The notes below the pieces were generated by a model. The model saw only the letters and a program-made list of their open reading frames with translations. It ran no database searches and was not told the DNA's origin. Shown piece by piece: positions 1-6,305 of a stretch of DNA of 11,308 nt. The stretch is taken from contig JAITKY010000132.1 of the NCBI GenBank assembly GCA_031278135.1, positions 1-11,308 of the forward strand, in the 5' to 3' direction. Position 1 is the first letter of the stretch, and each line of letters starts with the position of its first letter. This stretch comes from Prevotellaceae bacterium (GTDB lineage Bacteria; Bacteroidota; Bacteroidia; Bacteroidales; UBA932). The position numbers were made by a program, and so were the translations under genes.

Positions 1-335
1 CCGATGCTGTTATTACACAAGTAACCGACGTGAAAACAGGGAGCATAAACGACCTGCTAACGCCAAACCGTAACCTGAAAATCGCCGGACACAAAATCAA
101 AATCGCTGGCGACAATGCAGCTAACGGTATCTATTTCGTGAATCAAGCCACTGCCGAACGTACAAAAGTGGACGATTCGGATATCGCAATCAACAACCCT
201 TCGGAGTTGATTGTGATTATCCCGCAACTGCCGGCAGGTACGTATCAGGTAGAAGTGACGACGCAGTATTCGGCTGGTATTTTCTTAAAAGAGCCTCGCG
301 TAACGCTGTTCGACAAGGCTCTGACAGTGCAATGA
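1..335 (+). CDS. 3' end of a DUF4469-type protein (C-terminal Ig-like domain)
   Basis: The frame is open from the left edge and ends at TGA 333-335, so the true start lies outside the window; the GTG at 30 is merely the first start-like codon. The roughly 110 visible residues read as a beta-rich domain with the segments PNRNLKIAGHKIKI, GIYFVNQ, SELIVIIPQLPAGTYQVEV and a terminal DKALTVQ. From memory this matches DUF4469, an Ig-like domain found at the C-terminus of Bacteroidota proteins whose N-terminal half is often an HU-like DNA-binding domain. The N-terminal half is not visible, so DNA binding here is only an expectation from the family. A non-coding stretch of about 300 bp follows, and no link to the ATPase/kinase locus can be shown. 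No membrane segment or signal is visible in this part. Confidence 0.8.
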   Translation, partial: DAVITQVTDVKTGSINDLLTPNRNLKIAGHKIKIAGDNAANGIYFVNQATAERTKVDDSDIAINNPSELIVIIPQLPAGTYQVEVTTQYSAGIFLKEPRVTLFDKALTVQ

Positions 336-345
336 GCTTTGAGAG

Positions 346-437
346 GTCAAAGACCATTTGGTCGAGTAGTCAAAGACCATTTGGTCGAGTAGTCAAAGAC
401 CATTTGGCCGGGTAGTCAAAGACCATTTGGTCGGACG
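346..437. repeat. Four tandem 23-bp units with an internal dyad
   Basis: Four consecutive units start at 346, 369, 392 and 415. The first two are identical (GTCAAAGACCATTTGGTCG plus AGTA); the third differs at two positions and the fourth near its end. Each contains GACCA-TT-TGGTC, a 5-bp inverted repeat around two bases (the third unit has TGGCC). The 23-bp period is not a multiple of three and no reading frame runs through it, so it is non-coding. It lies directly after the DUF4469-type stop codon. It could be an array of protein-binding sites or a run of small RNA hairpins. The sequence does not decide between them. Confidence 0.92.
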
Positions 438-478
438 GACAAAAAGTGCAGGTTTGTAATGCGCCAAAATGTCCGAAA

Positions 479-551
479 CCTGATTAACAGGATTAAAGGG
501 TTCTTTAATATTCGTAATTGAAAAAGATTATCCTTTAATCCTTTAGTCAGG
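479..551. repeat. Long imperfect inverted repeat (hairpin), intergenic
   Basis: The left arm 479-499 pairs with the right arm 532-551. The inner 11 bp (AGGATTAAAGG / CCTTTAATCCT) are perfect, and the outer part (CCTGATTAAC / TTAGTCAGG) pairs with one bulge and one mismatch. The loop is about 32 bases and AT-rich. No clean U-tract follows, so it is not a typical intrinsic terminator. The sequence resembles AT-rich 'AATCCTTTAATC'-type intergenic repeats that I recall from Bacteroidota genomes; that resemblance is unchecked. It could act in mRNA processing or be a repeat remnant. Confidence 0.7.
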
Positions 552-638
552 CGAATTGAGTAAAAAAAACAAACGGCGTAACCCGAAAAGCCTTTAACAG
601 AGTAGGGAAGAATTTTTAATTAAATAAATGTAGTTTTT

Positions 639-830
639 ATGAAAAAGTATTTAATAGATTTAGCACAGCACGCTAACCTTAGTAGGGGAGCAATGGAGAC
701 CGGCGACCATTCAAAAAACGGGGCGAATCTGCAAAACCTTAGTAGCGCAAAAGCAATGGAGTCCAGAGACCATTTCAAAAACGGGGTAAATCTGCAAAAC
801 CTTAGTAGCAGAGGAAGTAATTTAATGTAA
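639..830 (+). CDS. Repeat-peptide ORF, copy A (63 aa, two in-frame repeat units)
   Basis: This is a short ORF beginning MKKYLIDLAQHA and followed by two in-frame units of 20 and 21 residues: NLSRGAMETGDHSKNGANLQ, then NLSSAKAMESRDHFKNGVNL plus Q. A partial third unit ends at NLM. The corresponding DNA units start at 675, 735 and 798, so the period is 60 then 63 bp. The length difference is exactly one codon, which mildly favours translation. The 34-bp A/T-rich leader from 605 recurs, with 32 of 34 bases the same, in front of copy C. The stop codon is 6 bp before the start of the 215-aa membrane protein. There is no signal peptide, membrane segment or recognised family. It may be a translated small peptide, a leader ORF, or a non-coding repeat that happens to be open. 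Confidence 0.45.
   Translation: MKKYLIDLAQHANLSRGAMETGDHSKNGANLQNLSSAKAMESRDHFKNGVNLQNLSSRGSNLM
675..807 (+). repeat. Internal 60/63-bp direct repeat in copy A
   Basis: Each unit starts at AACCTTAGTAG and runs through a segment like GACCATTTCAAAAACGGGG to the next AACCTTAGTAG. Starts are at 675, 735 and 798 (last unit partial). The same 63-bp spacing between AACCTT boxes occurs in the two later copies (1595 to 1658 and 1743 to 1806), so the element is one dispersed repeat family. Confidence 0.85.
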
Positions 831-836
831 AGTAGA

Positions 837-1484
837 ATGAAAGACTATATAAAACACATTATTTTGAAGAATTTCTTTGTGATTTTGATTCTATCCGGAC
901 TATCGATCTATTACTGTTTTGACAGGATAAAAGGAAATCACAGATTAAAGACATTCAGTCTGAATGAAATCAAGGAGAACGGTATTGGCGACAATCGCTA
1001 TCTTGAAGTTACCAACTGTTATACATTGGGAAGTTTTGTTTATCACTATAATCCTGACAATCCCGATTATACAAGCGGTATCATATTCCCGGCAGTAACG
1101 GAAGACGAATACTTCGCTTGCTTAAATGAAGGAGCAAATATTGAATTGAATACCGTTTTGCTTATAAAGAGAAGTACAAATAAGTTTAACCCGAATTGCA
1201 TGCAGGGCGAGGAACATACCTGTTTGGACGATTTGTGCGCCGATTTTACAATCAGGGGCATGGTACTGTTAGGTCTTGATGATATCGACGACGATGATAA
1301 AGAATTAATACAGAGCCTGAATTACAACATTTCCTCCAATGTAATATTTCTTGAAGAGGATAAAACGCCCCGAGGAATACTGCTATCCGTTCTTATGCTG
1401 GCAGCCGGTATATTTGCTGCCATAATTGCACTGTATATATTTATCAAGCATCAAAAAGAAACGAATCCGACAAGGAATGCGTAG
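837..1484 (+). CDS. Hypothetical membrane protein, two membrane segments, Cys-containing outer domain
   Basis: This 215-aa protein has a hydrophobic segment near the N-terminus (about residues 10-27, FFVILILSGLSIYYC) and a second near the C-terminus (about 180-203, LLSVLMLAAGIFAAIIALYI) followed by a basic KHQK tail. The roughly 150 residues between are probably extracytoplasmic. They carry Cys 61, 95, 121, 129 and 134, the last three close together (NCMQGEEHTCLDDLC), which suggests disulfide bonds or metal binding. An acidic run, DDIDDDDKE, lies at 148-156. I do not recognise a family. The start ATG at 837 is 6 bp after the copy A stop codon, so the two could be translated together. Repeat copies A and B flank it on both sides, so gene plus repeat may have been inserted or duplicated as a block. 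Whether it belongs to the ATPase operon is unproven. Confidence 0.75.
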   Translation: MKDYIKHIILKNFFVILILSGLSIYYCFDRIKGNHRLKTFSLNEIKENGIGDNRYLEVTNCYTLGSFVYHYNPDNPDYTSGIIFPAVTEDEYFACLNEGANIELNTVLLIKRSTNKFNPNCMQGEEHTCLDDLCADFTIRGMVLLGLDDIDDDDKELIQSLNYNISSNVIFLEEDKTPRGILLSVLMLAAGIFAAIIALYIFIKHQKETNPTRNA

Positions 1485-1558
1485 GGAAATCATAAAAATA
1501 TGAAGAATATGAATTGATAGAAATAACAGATTCGATAATTCCACTTTTGAATAGTTTT

Positions 1559-1687
1559 ATGAAAAAGTATTTTAGAGATTTAGCACAGCACGCTAACCTT
1601 AGTAGCGCAAGAACAATGGAGTTCAGAGACCATTTCAAAAACGGGGTAAATCTGCAAAACCTTAGTAGCGCAGGGAAGAATTTTTAA
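1559..1687 (+). CDS. Repeat-peptide ORF, copy B (42 aa)
   Basis: The ORF reads MKKYFRDLAQHANLSSARTM, then EFRDHFKNGVNLQNLSSAGK and NF, then stop. It has one repeat unit (AACCTT boxes at 1595 and 1658, 63 bp apart). The leader before its ATG keeps only ATAGTTTT and lacks the longer A/T-rich block seen in front of copies A and C. Its 3' end overlaps the leader of copy C (GGGAAG at 1673), giving a B-to-C start-to-start period of 148 bp. Copies B and C differ at few bases across about 110, mostly amino-acid changing (R/G, T/A, D/N, F/Y), with one silent change in a Ser codon. No known family is recognised. Translation is uncertain. Confidence 0.4.
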   Translation: MKKYFRDLAQHANLSSARTMEFRDHFKNGVNLQNLSSAGKNF

Positions 1688-1706
1688 TTAAATAGATATA
1701 GTTTTT

Positions 1707-1835
1707 ATGAAAAAGTATTTTAGAGATTTAGCACAGCACGCTAACCTTAGTAGTGCAGGAGCAATGGAGTTCAGAAACCATTACAAAAACGGGGTAAATC
1801 TGCAAAACCTTAGTATTACGACACATAAAATTTAA
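1707..1835 (+). CDS. Repeat-peptide ORF, copy C (42 aa)
   Basis: The ORF reads MKKYFRDLAQHANLSSAGAM, then EFRNHYKNGVNLQNLS and a divergent tail ITTHKI. Repeat identity ends inside the last LS codons, right where the sequence changes into the leader of the 119-aa membrane protein, whose ATG follows 7 bp after the stop. Copy A relates to the 215-aa membrane protein in the same way. The A/T-rich leader at 1673-1706 is nearly identical to that of copy A. No signal sequence, membrane segment or recognised domain is visible. Confidence 0.4.
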   Translation: MKKYFRDLAQHANLSSAGAMEFRNHYKNGVNLQNLSITTHKI

Positions 1836-1842
1836 TAAGATT

Positions 1843-2202
1843 ATGGCAAATAATGATTTTAGTAAAACAACAGAACAACGCAAAGAAAACTTGCGGAAAA
1901 TTTTAACTCCGATTATTGCCACCGTAGTTACAATGATTGGATGTGCGATTATAGTAGGGACATTAATAATAATCGTGAGTGATTATTATGATAGGCAGAA
2001 AGGTCTATTCTATTTTTTATTAGTTTGCTCGGCAGTTGTTTTCAGTATTATATTTTTATTAATTTCCGCCATTTTGCTGATACGGAAAATTGATTTGGAT
2101 AATACGGGAAAATATAGAACTGTTGTCCATTACTTGTACATAGCTATTTTTATCCTTTGTATAATCGGACTGTTTGCAGTGATTTTATCTTCTATTAATT
2201 AG
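1843..2202 (+). CDS. Small hypothetical membrane protein, three membrane segments
   Basis: This 119-aa protein has a charged N-terminal tail of about 20 residues (MANNDFSKTTEQRKENLRK) and three hydrophobic segments at about 22-47, 54-80 and 94-116. A basic RKIDLDNTGKYR loop separates the last two. I recognise no family. The tail probably lies in the cytoplasm by the positive-inside rule. The stop is 13 bp before the ATPase gene, so co-transcription is likely and it may be a membrane partner of the ATPase, which has no membrane segment of its own. The first seven residues (MANNDFS) and their DNA nearly match the start of the VWA gene (MAKNDFS). Confidence 0.75.
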   Translation: MANNDFSKTTEQRKENLRKILTPIIATVVTMIGCAIIVGTLIIIVSDYYDRQKGLFYFLLVCSAVVFSIIFLLISAILLIRKIDLDNTGKYRTVVHYLYIAIFILCIIGLFAVILSSIN

Positions 2203-2215
2203 TGGTATCTTTAAT

Positions 2216-4972
2216 ATGAGCAAGTTATTAACAGAAATAGAGCATTTCAGGCAGAGAGCCACCATTTGTTTACAGGACAGGTTTAAGGGCGCATTCAATC
2301 AGATTGCACGAGAGAATGGTAATTACGAAAAATTTATTGCCGGCGTTGATGCTTTTGCCGCAATGGGAGATTTGAACAAATTGACGGATATAAAAAGTTC
2401 TGCCGGTACAACCATTCCGCCTTATCTGAATTATGGACATTTGATTGCTTATACCAGAGGCGGGCATCCGATGGAAAACATACATATTCCCTTGCTTTTG
2501 CCCTGTACGGATAACAACGCCGTTTTGTTCGAAATTGAAGACGCAAAACCGGTGGACATCTCCGTTTTCTTTCAGATTGTAGCATTGCGTTATTTGCTGT
2601 CCATGAAGATGAAGGTTTGCAAATTTTATATGATAGATTCCAATTTTGGCAACAGTTTCGCTTTTTTTGCGAATATCAACAATAGCCAACTCCAAAAGGA
2701 ATTGATTTACAAATCGGAAGATATAAATAAACTGATGACGGATTTGGCAAAGACCGTCAGTCAGGCTAATCAGAGTTATTTGGGCAGTTTCCCCAGTCTG
2801 ACTGCCTACAACGAACAGGCAGGCATAATGGCTCAACCCTATCATTTTGTATTTATATCCGATTTTCCGAACGGTTTTTCCGGTAGCGCACTGGACAATT
2901 TATATAATCTGATAAACAATAACAATGCCAACAAGGCAGGAATTCAGATTTTCATCAATTACAATAAAAGCAGCTATCTGCCACGCGATTTCGATATAAA
3001 TAAATACAGGAATATCTGTTCATGTATTTCTACGCGGAGCGGTAGCGGAGAAACGAGTATCCGAAACTGGAATATCAACATTCCAATACCAAAATACAGG
3101 ATGATTATTGATACGGCGCTTCCTGCCAATGCCAACAAATTAGTCGCTTTTATCAATCAGATACAGGAAGAAAAGGTGACATTTACTTTGGATAACTGGA
3201 TTGAAGAACTGAAACAAAACAAAAAAGTATGGAGCGAAACGACCGTAGACGGCGTCAATGTTCCAATCGGATACACTTCGCCGACACAAACATTCAATTT
3301 TTATCTGGCAAACGACAATGACAGCAGTTGCAACGACTATTTCTCATTAGTAACCGGAAGACCGGGTTATGGGAAAACCGTATTTTTAGACAATATTATT
3401 GTTAATGCCTGTTTCAAATATTCTCCCGAAGAATTGAATCTTTATTTGGCAGATTTCAAAAACGGCATTAGTTTCAGCAAATACAGAGGTTTGCCACATG
3501 TCAAGGCTCTGATGCTTGCAAATAACCGTGAATATGCTTTACGAATACTAAACTATATTTTGGACGAAACCGAACGACGGGGAAAACTGTACAAAAAAGC
3601 AGAAATGCAATCAGGACAAGTGATCGATAAATTATCGGTATATCGAAAAATCACCAGAGACCCAATGCCTCGTATTTTACTAATCATGGATGAGTTTCAA
3701 AATCTATACCAGTCGGTTGATATGGTATCTGTTAACGCCAGAACAAAGTTGGTTAAGGGTATCAGGGAATGGCGAGCGTTTGGTATCAGCGTAATATTGT
3801 GTACTCAAACTTTGTCCGGCGTGAATTTCGGCGAAGCAAATGATTTAATAACATATCGTTTCGCTCTTAATTCGTTAGAGATGGACAGTAAAGCCGTATT
3901 ACGCAACAATGCCGCAAAATTTTTGACCCGCAAGGGACAAATGATTATGAACAACACCGCCGACGGCAACGAGCAGATGAACATTGAGTTTCAATGCGCA
4001 TTTACACCCCATTACCTTAAACATGTCAAATATCTGGCACAAACTTATCAGCAGCAGCATCATGGCGCATTGCCTGTAAAATATATCTGCGAATCGGGTA
4101 CGGGCGCAAATATTGCAGACAATAAGGAATTATCACAACAGTTTATACATGACAATTTTGCGATCAATCACCAGTATTGCGACGTCTTTATCGGCAAACC
4201 CGACCTCTTGCGCAATTCTCATACGCGTATCCGGTATCGTCGTCAGCAAAATTCCAATACACTGATAATCGGCGAAGATTTTGCAACCGCTATCAATACC
4301 ATAGCCATCAGTTTGGTGCAGTTATATAAACAAAGTTCGCCCGACAGCAAGTTCTATGTGATTGACTGTTTCAATGTTGGCGATGAATATCAGGGAGCGT
4401 TAAACGGGATAACCTCCTGTTCTACGGATTTCGTTACAGGTAATTCTCAATCGGTCGTTACTCAGATAGACAGCATCGCAACCGAGTTGGAAAAACGAAA
4501 ACAGACGGCTGCACAGGGACAATTTACAAAAGAACGGCTTGTGTTGGCGGTTTTGAATACGCAGAACTGTTACGAACTCAAGCCTCAACAATCGGGCATG
4601 ATACCCATGCCTTCGGCTACGGCGACTAAACTTGTGAAAATTCTCAACGAGGGACCGCCTTTGGGGATTCACTGTATCATTCATTCGCTGAATTATACTT
4701 CACTTTTCGGAACAGGAGCAATATTTCAGTCGTCGGTATTTAATCACTTTGAAAATAAAATATTTCTGAAAGGCGCCGATATTCAAAACATATTGCTTGG
4801 CGGTATTAAGTTGAGCGCCGTAGATGAAAACGGGCAAATGATAGCGTTGAATGCAAAGTTGGACAAGGAAGATTATGAGCAATGCAACGCTTATTCCGAG
4901 ATAACCGGAAACGGAAATAATACGACCATTGATTTTATTTCACAACTATTTAAACAAAACAGCTATGCATAA
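2216..4972 (+). CDS. FtsK/SpoIIIE-type ATPase, three ATPase-like regions with only the middle one intact
   Basis: This 918-aa protein contains a full FtsK/SpoIIIE-type P-loop domain at about residues 350-610. It has Walker A GRPGYGKT (381-388), the family strand LYLADFKNG (409-417), Walker B ILLIMDEFQ (487-495, D492/E493) and a sensor-like ILCTQTLSG (527-535). The region at about 90-300 looks like a decayed copy (KFYMIDSNFG at 137-146, HFVFISDFPNG at 210-220, no P-loop). The region at about 655-900 looks like another (LIIGEDFATA at 683-692 in the P-loop position, KFYVIDCFNVGD, LVLAVLNTQN, GIHCIIHSLN). Serial FtsK-like domains of mixed activity are characteristic of the EssC/EccC motor of type VII secretion. 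Chromosome-partitioning FtsK instead has an N-terminal membrane domain and a gamma domain, both absent here. No membrane segment is seen, so it probably docks on a membrane partner. Its stop overlaps the next start by 8 bp. The ATPase call is sure; the transport role is inferred. Confidence 0.9.
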   Translation: MSKLLTEIEHFRQRATICLQDRFKGAFNQIARENGNYEKFIAGVDAFAAMGDLNKLTDIKSSAGTTIPPYLNYGHLIAYTRGGHPMENIHIPLLLPCTDNNAVLFEIEDAKPVDISVFFQIVALRYLLSMKMKVCKFYMIDSNFGNSFAFFANINNSQLQKELIYKSEDINKLMTDLAKTVSQANQSYLGSFPSLTAYNEQAGIMAQPYHFVFISDFPNGFSGSALDNLYNLINNNNANKAGIQIFINYNKSSYLPRDFDINKYRNICSCISTRSGSGETSIRNWNINIPIPKYRMIIDTALPANANKLVAFINQIQEEKVTFTLDNWIEELKQNKKVWSETTVDGVNVPIGYTSPTQTFNFYLANDNDSSCNDYFSLVTGRPGYGKTVFLDNIIVNACFKYSPEELNLYLADFKNGISFSKYRGLPHVKALMLANNREYALRILNYILDETERRGKLYKKAEMQSGQVIDKLSVYRKITRDPMPRILLIMDEFQNLYQSVDMVSVNARTKLVKGIREWRAFGISVILCTQTLSGVNFGEANDLITYRFALNSLEMDSKAVLRNNAAKFLTRKGQMIMNNTADGNEQMNIEFQCAFTPHYLKHVKYLAQTYQQQHHGALPVKYICESGTGANIADNKELSQQFIHDNFAINHQYCDVFIGKPDLLRNSHTRIRYRRQQNSNTLIIGEDFATAINTIAISLVQLYKQSSPDSKFYVIDCFNVGDEYQGALNGITSCSTDFVTGNSQSVVTQIDSIATELEKRKQTAAQGQFTKERLVLAVLNTQNCYELKPQQSGMIPMPSATATKLVKILNEGPPLGIHCIIHSLNYTSLFGTGAIFQSSVFNHFENKIFLKGADIQNILLGGIKLSAVDENGQMIALNAKLDKEDYEQCNAYSEITGNGNNTTIDFISQLFKQNSYA

Positions 4973-6305
4973 TATTATTAACGAAAATACGAAAATCTTC
5001 TCCTCGATCATGCAATCGGTTCAGACATTGCACGAAACAGAGATATTCATCGAAGATGAAACGAAAATGTTCAGAACGTTTATGGATTTTTTGACAAAAA
5101 ATGCAGATGAAATCGGCAAATTTCATGCGGTAGAAGAAGAGATGGTCGATTATCTCAGGCAATATTCTTTTAACGGTAAAGCCGATTTTTCATCCGTAAA
5201 GGACAAACTGCAACCGTTGACCGGCATCAAGCAACTTTTGGCAACAATGGGCAGCGCCGCCAAAGAGTTAGTCGGTTATCCCAACCGGTATGGTTGTCAT
5301 AAAAAGATAGAAGAATGTAAAACTCTGACAGATTTTTGTATTAATCGCATGAAAAGCGTTAATTACGACAAAACTGTTACCGAGTTGAAAGTCTACATCA
5401 GTGATTTGAAAGACATTAAAAAGGAATTGGAAACGGATGCCAAAATTCTTGCCGACATTAAAAATATCATAAACAGCAATAATGCGCTATTGAATAAATA
5501 TACCGCTTTCAAAACAGAAACAGAGCAATTTGTTTCCGGTTTCCCGAATGACCGCGACAATGATTTGGCAACCATAAAACAATGGATTCACACTTTAAGC
5601 GAAGTGGATAAACTGCTTGATAAGGTTGGCGCAATTTCTACTCAAATACAGCATTATGCAAACAGATATCAAAAAGATGCCGTATGGAAACAAGCCGATC
5701 AAATAATTTCATTTGCTCATACACAAATGAAACGCTGTGACATGAGCAAAACAAAAAGCGACTTGCAAAACATTATTCCCAAACTCAATCAGGTAATCAG
5801 CGATTTTGACAAAGAATACGATACGATTGTACAATTAATCGGTAAATTGAAACAACGTACCCCCGACCATTGGGAAGAAGACAATGAAAATTTGATTTAC
5901 GAATTGTCGGCAATAATTAAAAATGACACAAGAAAACAGAATTTTGTTTTGCAGGATTTTTACACACGCGAACAGGATGCTTGTGATAAAAAGAAACATG
6001 ATATTTCCGGTTTTGAGCGGCAACATGCCGATTTGATGAAACGGTATGCAAACAGGCTATACTCTGCAATCAGGGACAAGTATGTCAGTTATTCCTGTTT
6101 CCAACAATGGATTACCGATATATTGGAAGAAGAACGAAAACGGATTAACAGATTGCGCTGGAAAATCGCAAAAATTGTCGGTGCAACATTAGGAATAGGG
6201 AGCGTCGTTGGCGTACTTATTTGGGTGTTCGTAGCATATACAGTTTGGGCTATTGTAATAACTGTAATATTAATTATAATCGCATTTCTAACTTTTAGAG
6301 AATGA
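4965..6305 (+). CDS. Helical repeat protein with C-terminal membrane anchor
   Basis: I chose the ATG at 4965 (446 aa). It overlaps the ATPase stop in ATGCATAA, whereas the upstream TTG at 4929 would add 12 unsupported residues. Residues 1-400 are almost entirely predicted alpha-helix, rich in K, E, D, N and Q. An internal duplication is visible: YPNRYGCHKKIEECKTLTDF at 105-124 followed by NRMK...ELK matches YANRYQKDAVWKQADQIISF at 231-250 followed by TQMK...LQ. A third, weaker RYANRLYS occurs at 360-367. Two hydrophobic segments at about 402-424 and 426-443 end the protein, leaving only FREstop, so it is a tail-anchored or hairpin-anchored protein with a large cytoplasmic helical part. Position between ATPase and small helical proteins, with overlapping start and stop codons on both sides, points to one complex. 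No family recognised. Confidence 0.85.
   Translation: MHNIINENTKIFSSIMQSVQTLHETEIFIEDETKMFRTFMDFLTKNADEIGKFHAVEEEMVDYLRQYSFNGKADFSSVKDKLQPLTGIKQLLATMGSAAKELVGYPNRYGCHKKIEECKTLTDFCINRMKSVNYDKTVTELKVYISDLKDIKKELETDAKILADIKNIINSNNALLNKYTAFKTETEQFVSGFPNDRDNDLATIKQWIHTLSEVDKLLDKVGAISTQIQHYANRYQKDAVWKQADQIISFAHTQMKRCDMSKTKSDLQNIIPKLNQVISDFDKEYDTIVQLIGKLKQRTPDHWEEDNENLIYELSAIIKNDTRKQNFVLQDFYTREQDACDKKKHDISGFERQHADLMKRYANRLYSAIRDKYVSYSCFQQWITDILEEERKRINRLRWKIAKIVGATLGIGSVVGVLIWVFVAYTVWAIVITVILIIIAFLTFRE

Larger units (their letters stand above)
336..638. other. Intergenic region with repeats, no gene seen
   Basis: This 303-bp gap holds the 23-bp tandem array (346-437), the inverted repeat (479-551) and the A/T-rich leader of the first repeat-peptide ORF (605-638). 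Just before the leader, at about 590-607, the sequence CCTTTAACAGAGTAGGGAAG resembles the 3' end of a repeat-peptide unit (CCTTAGTAGCGCAGGGAAG at 1660-1678). This suggests a truncated earlier copy. I found no convincing Bacteroidota promoter (TTTG near -33, TAnnTTTG near -7), although transcription of the downstream genes plausibly starts here. Confidence 0.6.
1549..1835 (+). repeat. Tandem repeat copies B and C (148-bp period)
   Basis: Copies B and C are a direct tandem duplication of the unit 'leader + ATGAAAAAGTATTT + AACCTT box + GACCATTTCAAAAACGGGG-like core + AACCTT box'. A third copy lies at 605-830 on the other side of the 215-aa gene. Nothing like a transposase, terminal inverted repeat or target duplication is visible, so the spreading mechanism is unknown. 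Confidence 0.85.

Noticed and set aside
30..335. Complete 101-aa gene starting at GTG 30
   Set aside because: The frame is open to the window edge and the domain is normally a C-terminal part, so it is a truncated view of a longer gene.
346..437. CRISPR array
   Set aside because: The 23-bp units are directly adjacent with no unique spacers, and no cas genes are present.
432..480. Possible H-type pseudoknot (CGGAC/GTCCG with GGTTT/AAACC)
   Set aside because: The pairings are only 5 bp each and overlap the end of the tandem array; chance pairing is likely and nothing else supports an RNA gene.
639..1835. Insertion sequence or MITE
   Set aside because: No transposase, terminal inverted repeats or target-site duplications can be seen around the repeat copies, so I call them only a repeat family.
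2270..2845. Antisense 191-aa ORF opposite the ATPase gene
   Set aside because: It lies wholly inside a clearly conserved ATPase gene, has no recognisable domain, and is matched by other random antisense ORFs.
4929..4964. TTG start extending the 446-aa protein by 12 residues
   Set aside because: The ATG at 4965 gives the usual stop/start overlap with the ATPase gene; the extension lies wholly within the ATPase coding sequence and adds nothing recognisable.
2216..4972. Chromosome-segregation FtsK
   Set aside because: It lacks the N-terminal membrane domain and C-terminal gamma DNA-binding domain, and has extra degenerate ATPase-like regions and a non-division gene context.
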